Below, in pieces: positions 6,828 through 13,690 of a stretch of 26,574 nucleotides of DNA. Source of the stretch: Acidimicrobiia bacterium (GTDB lineage: Bacteria > Actinomycetota > Acidimicrobiia > Spongiisociales > ZC4RG35); NCBI GenBank assembly GCA_029865445.1, contig JAOUGY010000005.1, positions 1 to 26,574 on the forward strand, in the 5' to 3' direction. Position numbers and translations under genes: made by a program. The notes beneath the pieces are model-generated. The model was not told the DNA's origin, did not search any database, and was given only the letters and a program-made list of their open reading frames with translations. How positions within the stretch are numbered: the stretch's first letter is position 1; every line of letters begins with the position of its first letter.

Positions 6828-8015
6828 ATGGGAGCGCTCGACGGATTGGTCGTTCTCGACCTCACCCGGGTCCTCGCCGGTCCGCTGGCGGCGATGCTGC
6901 TCGGCGATATGGGTGCGGACGTGGTCAAGGTCGAGCGCCCGGGCAAAGGCGACGACACCAGGGGCTGGGGTCCCCCGTTCCTCGGGACAGAGTCCGCCTA
7001 CTACCTCGGCGTGAACCGCAACAAGCGGAGCGTGACGCTCGACTTGGGAGACGAATCGGGTCGAGAGGTCCTCGGCCGTCTGATTCGCTCTGCCGACGTG
7101 GTGCTCGACAACTTCAAGATCGGAACGATGGAACGTTGGGGGTTCGACGAGGAGTGGTTTGCCTCCAACGCCCCCTCGGCGGTGAGGGTGACGATCAGCG
7201 GATACGGCTCGACCGGACCCAAGGCGGGTATGCCCGGATACGACTTCATCCTCCAGGCGGAGACGGGCCTCATGTCGATCACCGGCGAGCCCGACGGTGA
7301 GCAGATGAAGCTCGGGGTGGCGATCGTCGACATATGCACAGGCATGTTGGCGACCGTATCGGTGCTGGCCGGCCTGCAATCGCGTGCAGCCACCGGCAAG
7401 GGTCAACGGGCCGAGGTGTCGCTCCACGACACGGGACTGCTCATGCTGGCGAATGTGGCCGCCAACCACCTCGCCGACGGGCAGGTTCCGGCTCGGTACG
7501 GCAACGGCCATCCCAACATCGTCCCGTACCGGACCTTCCGGGCGTCCGACGGCGACGTGGCCGTGGCCGTCGGCAACGACGATCAATTCGCCAAACTGGC
7601 GGCCATCCTCGGTCATCCCGAGTGGGCAGGCGACGAGCGGTTCGCGCGCAACCGGGACCGGGTGGCCAACCGCCAGGTGGTCGACGGGATGATCGGCGAT
7701 CTGATGAAACTCCGGACGAGGGCAGAGTGGATCGCCGAGCTCGATCGAGCCGGCATCCCATCGGGACCGATCAACAACGTGGCCGAAGCGCTGTCGTCGG
7801 ACCAGACGATGGGGCGTGGGATGGTGACCACGGTTGAGCACCCGATGATCGGTCTCGTGAAGATGCTCGGCCTCCCCATGAGATTCGACGGGACCCCGTC
7901 CGAGATCCGAAGGCACCCACCGATGCTGGGAGAGCACACCGATGAGGTGCTGTCGGGGCTGGCAGGACTGACCGGGCCCGAGATCGAGGACCTCCGTAGC
8001 CGCGGAGTGGTGTAG
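6828..8015 (+). CDS. CaiB/BaiF family (class III) CoA-transferase
   Basis: 395 residues with the family layout: LDLTRVLAGPLAAMLLGDMGADVVKVE at the N-terminus, GVNRNKRSVTLDL, SGYGSTGPKAGMPGYD and GVAIVDICTG. D168 corresponds to the Asp that carries the CoA thioester/anhydride in formyl-CoA transferase. These enzymes move CoA from a donor acyl-CoA to a carboxylic acid, the ATP-free way to activate a substrate before crotonase-type steps. GAAAGGG precedes the ATG at 6828; a GTG three bases earlier is possible. It follows the BadI-like crotonase after 91 bp, on the same strand. Its TAG stop is the first part of a strong hairpin and the start of a repeat island. Confidence 0.9.
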   Translation: MGALDGLVVLDLTRVLAGPLAAMLLGDMGADVVKVERPGKGDDTRGWGPPFLGTESAYYLGVNRNKRSVTLDLGDESGREVLGRLIRSADVVLDNFKIGTMERWGFDEEWFASNAPSAVRVTISGYGSTGPKAGMPGYDFILQAETGLMSITGEPDGEQMKLGVAIVDICTGMLATVSVLAGLQSRAATGKGQRAEVSLHDTGLLMLANVAANHLADGQVPARYGNGHPNIVPYRTFRASDGDVAVAVGNDDQFAKLAAILGHPEWAGDERFARNRDRVANRQVVDGMIGDLMKLRTRAEWIAELDRAGIPSGPINNVAEALSSDQTMGRGMVTTVEHPMIGLVKMLGLPMRFDGTPSEIRRHPPMLGEHTDEVLSGLAGLTGPEIEDLRSRGVV

Positions 8016-8035
8016 GCCCGAGCTTCGCTCGGGCC
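8015..8035 (+). terminator. GC-rich hairpin at the CoA-transferase stop codon
   Basis: GGCCCGAG (8015-8022) pairs with CTCGGGCC (8028-8035), with an extra C-G pair closing a three-base TTC loop. Its first G is the last base of the TAG stop. No T-tract follows. The same hairpin, again fused to a TAG stop, recurs at 17588. A terminator role is inferred from position in a convergent junction. Confidence 0.55.
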
Positions 8036-8165
8036 GCTGTGCCCGGCGGGCGGTGGGCGGTGCGCGTTCTCCCCCTCCGTCGCCTGCGGCGACACCTCCC
8101 CCGCTGGGGGAGGAAACTCTTGTTGCTTGTTGCTTGTTGCTTGTTGCTTGTTGCTTGTTTGCCTC
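8036..8165. repeat. Repeat island in convergent junction 1
   Basis: Between the convergent CoA-transferase and dehydrogenase genes. Contents in order: a G/C-rich stretch; perfect hairpin GTCGCC-tgc-GGCGAC (8079-8093); perfect hairpin CCTCCCCC-gct-GGGGGAGG (8095-8113); then five exact tandem copies of TTGTTGC plus a partial one (8120-8160). The dehydrogenase stop codon (8166-8168) follows within eight bases. No gene is seen here. Confidence 0.85.
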
Positions 8166-9044
8166 TCAGACCCGGCCGATGCCTGCCTGACGGCGGAGGA
8201 TCTCGACGACGGCGGAGTTGTCGGCGTCGCCGAGACCCGTGGCCTCGGCGGTACCCAGCAGCTGGCGTACCGTCGAAGCGAGCCAGGTGGGCGACCCGAG
8301 CTGCTGGCCCTGATCGAGGATGAGGCGGAAATCCTTGTGACTCTGACGGATGCGGGACGCAGGCGGGAAGTGGTCCCCTTCGACCATGCGGGTGCCCCAG
8401 ATGTCCATGGCCTTGGAATATGCCGCCCCGTCCTTGAGAACGTCCAACAGCCGTCCTAGGTCGACACCTGCTCGCTCGCCCATGACGAGACCCTCCGCGA
8501 GCGCGATCCGGTGGACGCCCAGGATCTGGTTCACGATCAGCTTCGTCACCGCTCCCGAACCCACCGGTCCGACGTGGTGGACCGACCGCGCCACCGCTTC
8601 CAGCACGGGCCATGCCCGTTCGACGTGTTCGGGATCGCCGCCCACCATCGCCACGATGTCGCGGTCGGCGGCCTGGGCCGCGTTGCCGCTCATGGTGGCG
8701 TCGACGAATCCGATGCCCGACGAGATGAAACGCTCGCCGATGGCCGTCGTGTCGCTGGGACGGGCGGTCGTGGTGTCGATCACGAGCTCCGGTCCGCCCG
8801 CTTCCACGCCGTCTCGATCGAAGCACACCGATCGGCCGATGTCGCTGTTGGGCAGGGACAGGACGACCACCTTGCCGGCGCGCGCGACCTCGGCTGGAGA
8901 GCCGGCATCGGTGCCGCCGCGGCTCACGTGTTCCTCTCTTCGCTCGGACTCCACGTCGTATCCGATCACGTCGAACCCGGCCCGCAGCAGGTTCGATCCC
9001 ATCGCCGAACCCATGAGCCCGAGGCCGATGAGCCCGACCTTCAT
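8166..9044 (-). CDS. NAD(P)-dependent beta-hydroxyacid dehydrogenase (3-hydroxyisobutyrate dehydrogenase family)
   Basis: 292 residues. The N-terminal Rossmann motif is GLIGLGLMGSAM (4-15). The substrate-binding segment is VDATMSGNAAQA where most members have DAPVSGG. The catalytic Lys is K168 in GSGAVTKLIVNQ, with N172 conserved. It would oxidise a beta-hydroxy acid, or reduce the semialdehyde, in the cytoplasm. Its ATG overlaps the stop of the TRAP-type binding protein gene by 4 bp (ATGA), so it is the last gene of a three-gene unit. A paralogue of the same length (15962-16840) lies in the neighbouring unit with a different substrate segment, so the two probably act on different intermediates. 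Confidence 0.85.
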   Translation of the reverse strand: MKVGLIGLGLMGSAMGSNLLRAGFDVIGYDVESERREEHVSRGGTDAGSPAEVARAGKVVVLSLPNSDIGRSVCFDRDGVEAGGPELVIDTTTARPSDTTAIGERFISSGIGFVDATMSGNAAQAADRDIVAMVGGDPEHVERAWPVLEAVARSVHHVGPVGSGAVTKLIVNQILGVHRIALAEGLVMGERAGVDLGRLLDVLKDGAAYSKAMDIWGTRMVEGDHFPPASRIRQSHKDFRLILDQGQQLGSPTWLASTVRQLLGTAEATGLGDADNSAVVEILRRQAGIGRV

Positions 9045-9892
9045 TCGCCGATCCCCTTCGTCGCCTCGGCAAACGCGGCGCGTTCTGCTTCGGTCAGATC
9101 CACGAATTCGACGCCGGCGCTCTCCAGACGATGTCGCAGCTCGAGTTCGTAGTCGGAAGCGATCGAGCGCTGGAAGGCGATGGCGTCACTGGCTGCCGAG
9201 CGGATGAGCGGAGCCTCGGGGAGGGCCGATAGCGCCGATCTGTTGGCATACACACCTCTCGCTCCGTAGAGATGTCCGGTCATCGTGACGAATCGGTGAA
9301 CGCGATCGACGCCGTAGGCAACCGTGTTGGCGAGGGGGTTCTCCTGAGCATCCACCTTCCCCTCCTGGATGAGGCGAACACCTTCGGACAACTCCACCGC
9401 CACCGGCTCACCACCCCACGCCCGGATCATCTCCTCGTGGAGGGCGTTGGGCTGGAGCCGCACCCGCATACCGGCGACGTCGGCAGGCGTCCTTATGGGC
9501 CGGATGCGATTCGTCATGTGCCGGAAGCCGTTGTCCCAATAGCCGAGGACCTCGAACCCGGTGCGGCGCTCGGTGGCGAGCGTCAGATCTCGTCCCAGCT
9601 CCCCGTCGAGCGCAGCGTGGGCGTCTTCGAGGCTCCCGAAGAGGTAGGGCCGTTCGAGGACGTTCAACTCGGGAACTCGGTCACCGAGGTAGCTGGTCGA
9701 GAAGTAGCAGCACAACAGCTCGCCGGCTTCGACCAGGCGAAGAAGGTCGGTGGCGGGGCGTCCCTCGTCCATGATGTTGTGAGTCACATGCACCTGCAAC
9801 CCCGCAGACCGGATTCCGTCGGCGAGGCGGTCGAGCGCCCGGCCATGGGTGCTCTCGGCGGGCGCGTAGCCAGCAATGCGAAGTGGGGGCAC
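9041..9892 (-). CDS. TRAP transporter DctP-like solute-binding protein lacking a signal peptide
   Basis: 283 residues resembling DctP-type periplasmic binding proteins: PYLFGSLEDAHAALDGELG, the conserved Arg in GMRVRLQPN (R145, which usually holds the substrate carboxylate), and GKVDAQENPLAN. The start is well fixed: GGAGGAG (9905-9899) lies seven bases upstream of the GTG at 9892, and the preceding gene ends only 17 bases away. The product begins MPPLRIAGYAPAE, with neither a charged/hydrophobic signal sequence nor a lipobox, so it appears cytoplasmic. No DctQ or DctM membrane subunit is in the window. It may serve as an intracellular carrier, sensor or diverged enzyme; the upstream partner is an alpha/beta hydrolase and the downstream partner a dehydrogenase. 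Confidence 0.75.
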   Translation of the reverse strand: MPPLRIAGYAPAESTHGRALDRLADGIRSAGLQVHVTHNIMDEGRPATDLLRLVEAGELLCCYFSTSYLGDRVPELNVLERPYLFGSLEDAHAALDGELGRDLTLATERRTGFEVLGYWDNGFRHMTNRIRPIRTPADVAGMRVRLQPNALHEEMIRAWGGEPVAVELSEGVRLIQEGKVDAQENPLANTVAYGVDRVHRFVTMTGHLYGARGVYANRSALSALPEAPLIRSAASDAIAFQRSIASDYELELRHRLESAGVEFVDLTEAERAAFAEATKGIGE

Positions 9893-9908
9893 GGCGGACT
9901 CCTCCGGA

Positions 9909-10688
9909 TCAGTCGGTGAGGAACGATTGGACCAGACCCCAGAACTCCACGGGAGTCTGGAGTTGGGGGGCGTGGGCGACGCCCTGCATGACTTCCAGGC
10001 GCGCCCCCGGTACGGACGAGGCGAGCTCGGCAGCCATCGCCGGCGTCGTCGCCTCGTCCTCGGATCCGACCACGATCATCGTCGGATTGGCCACCGTGGA
10101 CACTTGATCCCGGTAGTCCAGATCGACGAGTGCTCGACACGCCGCGATGAACGCCTCGGGCTTCGTCCTGCGGAGCACCGTTTTGCGTTCCTCTGCTTGC
10201 TCGGGGTGTTCGGCGAGGTAGTCGGCGCTGAATATGCGCCGAACCGCGACGTCCACCAGCGCGTCCATTCCCTTCTCGCCGGCGAGCCCGATCATGTTCT
10301 TGAACGGCATCTTGGCGTCTTCGGGGAAGTGAGATCCGACCCCGGAGAGGATGAGCTTCCCGAACCGGTCACCATGCCGTATCGCGGTCCCGAGGGCGAC
10401 GAATGCACCGAGGCCGTTGCCGAGTAGCACCGTGTGGTCATGATCGAAGTCTCCCACCGCGAGCAATCCGCCGATCATGTCGGCGTAGGCGTCGATCGTC
10501 GGTTCGGTCATCTCGGTCGAACCGAATCCGGGAAGGTCGACGAGGCTCACCCGATAGCTTCTGATCATCGACGGAACGATCTTGCCGAACGAGTTCCGGT
10601 CGGAGAGGAGTGAGTGGAGGAGGATCACATCGGGTCCCGAGCCCAGCTGATCCACCGATATCCGACCGGCCTCGGTTTCGAAGATCAT
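9909..10688 (-). CDS. Alpha/beta hydrolase fold protein with Gly in place of the nucleophile Ser
   Basis: 259 residues of an alpha/beta hydrolase resembling 3-oxoadipate enol-lactonase/C-C hydrolases: VILLHSLLSDR (oxyanion strand), VDLPGFGST, VVGSEDEATTP (acid region) and GVAHAPQLQTP (catalytic His). The nucleophile elbow, normally GNSLGG, reads GNGLGA: residue 92 is Gly (codon GGC), a single-base change from AGC. The canonical serine mechanism should therefore not work. An ATG at 10730 is in frame, but it lies inside the shared 21-bp promoter motif; I prefer the ATG at 10688, which begins the first strand (MIFETEAG). Neither has a good Shine-Dalgarno. First gene of a minus unit with the TRAP-like protein and dehydrogenase. 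Confidence 0.75.
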   Translation of the reverse strand: MIFETEAGRISVDQLGSGPDVILLHSLLSDRNSFGKIVPSMIRSYRVSLVDLPGFGSTEMTEPTIDAYADMIGGLLAVGDFDHDHTVLLGNGLGAFVALGTAIRHGDRFGKLILSGVGSHFPEDAKMPFKNMIGLAGEKGMDALVDVAVRRIFSADYLAEHPEQAEERKTVLRRTKPEAFIAACRALVDLDYRDQVSTVANPTMIVVGSEDEATTPAMAAELASSVPGARLEVMQGVAHAPQLQTPVEFWGLVQSFLTD

Positions 10689-10713
10689 CGCACGCTCTGT
10701 GGGTGGGGCTCCC

Positions 10714-10734
10714 AAGTCTATATCGTGCATGATG
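10714..10734 (-). promoter_or_regulatory. Shared 21-bp regulatory motif, site b
   Basis: On the minus strand it reads CATCATGCACGATATAG followed by ACTT, matching the other five sites at most positions. TAGACT fits a TANNNT -10 hexamer. It ends 25 bases before the hydrolase ATG at 10688 and lies in the gap after the CocE gene, giving the three-gene unit its own control region. Confidence 0.55.
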
Positions 10735-10773
10735 CGCCTGGAAGCCCTGTTGTGAAGAACATTGCGTCGTTTG

Positions 10774-12495
10774 TCATCCGGGGATCACCGGAAGCAACAA
10801 TCGTGCTGCCTTGTTGGGCTCGAGGTGAAGAGTCGTTCGCCCTTCCAAACCTCTGCGATCTCGGGGGTCGTTGTGAAGGAACGGTCCGCATCCACTGAAT
10901 CGGTTCTTGAAACTGGAGATTGCGGCCTTGTCGTCCGCTTCGCCGGAGTCATTGGTGTAATCGCGTCCTCGAACCGACAGCCCGATGGTGTATCCGGCGG
11001 GTATCACGATGGACGTCGGCCACACCTCGACGTCTACTTCCGCCATCTCCCCGGGAGCCAGCAATTGGGGAGATCCGTGGGTGTGATACGGCCGGTACGG
11101 CTCGGACAGGTCGGGGTCGGTCGCCCGGTGTGATACTCGCAGCCATCCCTGTGCCACGGGGGATCGAGGATCGAGGGCACCTTGGAACGTGACCTCGCCC
11201 CCATCGGGATCGAAGACGCGAAGCACACAAAAGAGGTCGGCGTCATCTGTAGTGGAGGACACCGTCAGCCGAACCGACGAGGGTCCGGTGACCTCGGTCG
11301 CCACCTCGAAAGGCGCGGTTCGAAAGGTCAGGCCGTCGCCCATCGTCTCGAATTCCAGCGCCCCGCCCTCAGTGACGGGTTCGTCTCGGAGCGTCAGATC
11401 CGGGTGGAGATACATCTCGGTCCAGCGCGTGCGGGGAATCGGCCACGCCTCCTCGGTTCGCTCCTCGAAATGGTCGATGTGGCGCACCTGGATGAGAACG
11501 GGGGGACGGCGATCCCACCCGTTGTCGACCCCTTTCAGAAAGTGATCGAAGAACTCGAGTTGGAGGAGCCGGCCGTAGTCGGTGTAGAAGTGCGTCCAGT
11601 GTTCGAGGCCGTGGAGCTCCAGCCATTTCTGGGACGAAGCCGACCGGACGAACCCTTCTACGTTGCCCCGGAGGTGGAGTCCGTGCCCACCCCAGTTGCC
11701 CGCGCTGAGCAGCGGGACCTCGATCCTGTCGAAATCTGGAGAACGGTCCCGGTGGTAGGAGTCGTCCGTGGGATGCGAGGCTATCTCGGTACCCAGATCA
11801 CACCGGTTGGCGGCCAACGCCTCTGCGGACAGAGTCTCGAACCCGCAGACGTTGTCTCCGGTCGCGGCGCTCCTGGGACCGTTGTCGCCCAACCCGTACT
11901 GGACGGTCTTGACCTGCATGTCGTACCAGTTGTCGAAGAACGTGCACAGGATGCCGCCATGGTGCGTCATGTCTCGAAAAAAATCTGCCGCACCCTCCCA
12001 CACACAGATGGCGGCGAGCGACGGAGGCTGGAGGGCAGCCACATGCCATTGGTTGATCGCCAGGTAAGAGATGCCGTTCGCTCCCACTTTCCCCGTCGAC
12101 CATGGCTGGACCGCCGCCCACTCGATGCACTCGTAGAAGTCCCGGGTTTCCCGCGGTGAGAAGTGGTCGACGAACCCAGGTGACATCCCGGTGCCGCGAG
12201 AGTCGACACGCACGACCGCGTATCCGTGCGGCACCCACTTCTCGGGGTCGACGACCTCCCAGTTCTGGTAGCGGTTCGACGAGCCTTCGGCCACGTCGGG
12301 GTGACCCTCCACCATCCGGTTCCACTGGTCCGGGTATCCCTCCTGAAAAGCCAGGCCCTTGGCGTATGGGCCGTACGAGATGATCACCGGATACCGCCCG
12401 GTTTTGTCCGGCGGTCTGTAGACGTCTGCGTACATGTCGACCCCGTCGCTCATGGGGATGGCAACGTTCCAGTCGATCTGCATGCCGGCCGTCAC
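10774..12495 (-). CDS. CocE/NonD family hydrolase (X-Pro dipeptidyl-peptidase S15-like)
   Basis: 573 residues, the usual size for the family. The N-terminal catalytic part shows MSDGVDMYADVYRP, VRVDSRGTGMSPG and the nucleophile elbow GANGISYLA with S143. GNWGGHGLHLRGN and GLEHWTHF are in the region that supplies the acid and His. The C-terminal part (about 370-573) is the beta-rich jelly-roll domain, with IPAGYTIGLSVRGRDY near its end. Members hydrolyse esters (cocaine esterase), acyl-amides or X-Pro peptides; no signal peptide is seen, so it is cytoplasmic. The GTG at 12495 is seven bases after the M24 gene's stop; an in-frame ATG at 12483 is an alternative. It is the last gene of a four-gene unit. 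Confidence 0.85.
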   Translation of the reverse strand: MTAGMQIDWNVAIPMSDGVDMYADVYRPPDKTGRYPVIISYGPYAKGLAFQEGYPDQWNRMVEGHPDVAEGSSNRYQNWEVVDPEKWVPHGYAVVRVDSRGTGMSPGFVDHFSPRETRDFYECIEWAAVQPWSTGKVGANGISYLAINQWHVAALQPPSLAAICVWEGAADFFRDMTHHGGILCTFFDNWYDMQVKTVQYGLGDNGPRSAATGDNVCGFETLSAEALAANRCDLGTEIASHPTDDSYHRDRSPDFDRIEVPLLSAGNWGGHGLHLRGNVEGFVRSASSQKWLELHGLEHWTHFYTDYGRLLQLEFFDHFLKGVDNGWDRRPPVLIQVRHIDHFEERTEEAWPIPRTRWTEMYLHPDLTLRDEPVTEGGALEFETMGDGLTFRTAPFEVATEVTGPSSVRLTVSSTTDDADLFCVLRVFDPDGGEVTFQGALDPRSPVAQGWLRVSHRATDPDLSEPYRPYHTHGSPQLLAPGEMAEVDVEVWPTSIVIPAGYTIGLSVRGRDYTNDSGEADDKAAISSFKNRFSGCGPFLHNDPRDRRGLEGRTTLHLEPNKAARLLLPVIPG

Positions 12496-12502
12496 TCGAG
12501 TC

Positions 12503-13690
12503 TCATTCGCAGACGATCAGCTCGGTGGGGTAACGCTGGGTGACCTCGACCCCGGATTGGGTGAGCCACATCGAGTTTCCGACCTGTACGCCGGCCGGCC
12601 CGTCGATGACGTTGGGCTGGACCACCACCAGCGCCCCAACCGGGTATTCGAACCCGTCGGGGTGGGTTGCTCCTCGGGATGATCGGGTCCGGACGATCGG
12701 CGGGAGATAAGCGCCCCCGAATCCGTGGACCAGATCGTCCCAGATGTCGAACCCGGCCGCCGAGATGCCCTCGGCGGCGTCGAGCACGTCACCCACAGTG
12801 GCCCCCGGCCCCAGAACACCGGTGATCCCGTGGTAGACGGCGAGGGCGACGTCGTGGAGTCGGCGGTATCGGGCCGTTGGTTCACATCCGATCGTGAATG
12901 TCCGCAGGATCTGACCGGCATAACCCCAAAACGTCGTGCTGATTTCGGTCACGAACACGTCGCCGGCTTGGATGGTGCGGTCCGGGTGATACTGGTGCGG
13001 CACGCACACCGAAGGGTCGTGCATCGGAGTGGTGAGCGAGAAGTGGATGAGGTTCCATGCCCGGTGGCCGAGGTACACGTTCTCGACGATCCTCGCCACC
13101 TCGAACTCGTTCATGCCGGGACGGAGCGTGGTTGCCAGGGCGTCGATGGCGGCGTCGTTCATTCTCGATGCGATGCGGACGAATGCCATCTCCGCCTCGG
13201 TCTTGACGAGGCGGAACGACTGGTACTCGGGGTTGAGGTCGATCGTTTCGAGACCCGCCTCGGTCAGCACGGTCAGGTCGGCGTGGGGCACGACTCCGAT
13301 GAGTCCAACGCGCCGCCGGCCGGCGAGGATCGAAGCGAGCCGATCCGCCTGTTCAGCTGGGGTGTCGCCGCCGTAGCGGACGTCGGGGATGGCAGAGATT
13401 CGTTCGGCGTCGGGCAGGTGGTTCCACAGGCGGACCAGGAGGATCGGGAGCGTGTCGCGCGCGAACACGACATAGGACTGCACCTGCGACGGCCAGTTCG
13501 AGAAGAACTGAACCGATGTCTCGAGTGGTCCGGTCGGACCGCCGATCACGACCGCATCCAGCGAGCGATCCACCATCAGATCTGTGACCCACTGATGACG
13601 CCGGTCGAGTTCATGTTTGGGGTACCGCGGGAAGCCGTTCACCTGCTCGAACTCGTCTGCCGCCCAGTACGGGGGCCCGAACTCACCCAT
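12503..13690 (-). CDS. M24 (creatinase/Xaa-Pro peptidase-fold) protein with missing metal ligands
   Basis: 395 residues with the two-domain layout of the pita-bread family: an N-terminal creatinase domain (about 25-160) and a C-terminal M24 domain (about 165-390). The five metal positions (Asp, Asp, His, Glu, Glu) align with E249 (TEIST), Q260 (GYAGQILRT), H322 (LVHGFGG), Q358 (VVQPN) and G371 (VQVGNS), so only the His is clearly kept. Metal-dependent peptidase activity is unlikely; creatinase, a metal-free member that cleaves a C-N bond, is the better model. The gene overlaps the molybdenum-hydroxylase gene by 8 bp and precedes CocE by 7 bp. With the adjacent amide hydrolases this fits C-N bond breakage, which is inference. 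Confidence 0.8.
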   Translation of the reverse strand: MGEFGPPYWAADEFEQVNGFPRYPKHELDRRHQWVTDLMVDRSLDAVVIGGPTGPLETSVQFFSNWPSQVQSYVVFARDTLPILLVRLWNHLPDAERISAIPDVRYGGDTPAEQADRLASILAGRRRVGLIGVVPHADLTVLTEAGLETIDLNPEYQSFRLVKTEAEMAFVRIASRMNDAAIDALATTLRPGMNEFEVARIVENVYLGHRAWNLIHFSLTTPMHDPSVCVPHQYHPDRTIQAGDVFVTEISTTFWGYAGQILRTFTIGCEPTARYRRLHDVALAVYHGITGVLGPGATVGDVLDAAEGISAAGFDIWDDLVHGFGGAYLPPIVRTRSSRGATHPDGFEYPVGALVVVQPNVIDGPAGVQVGNSMWLTQSGVEVTQRYPTELIVCE

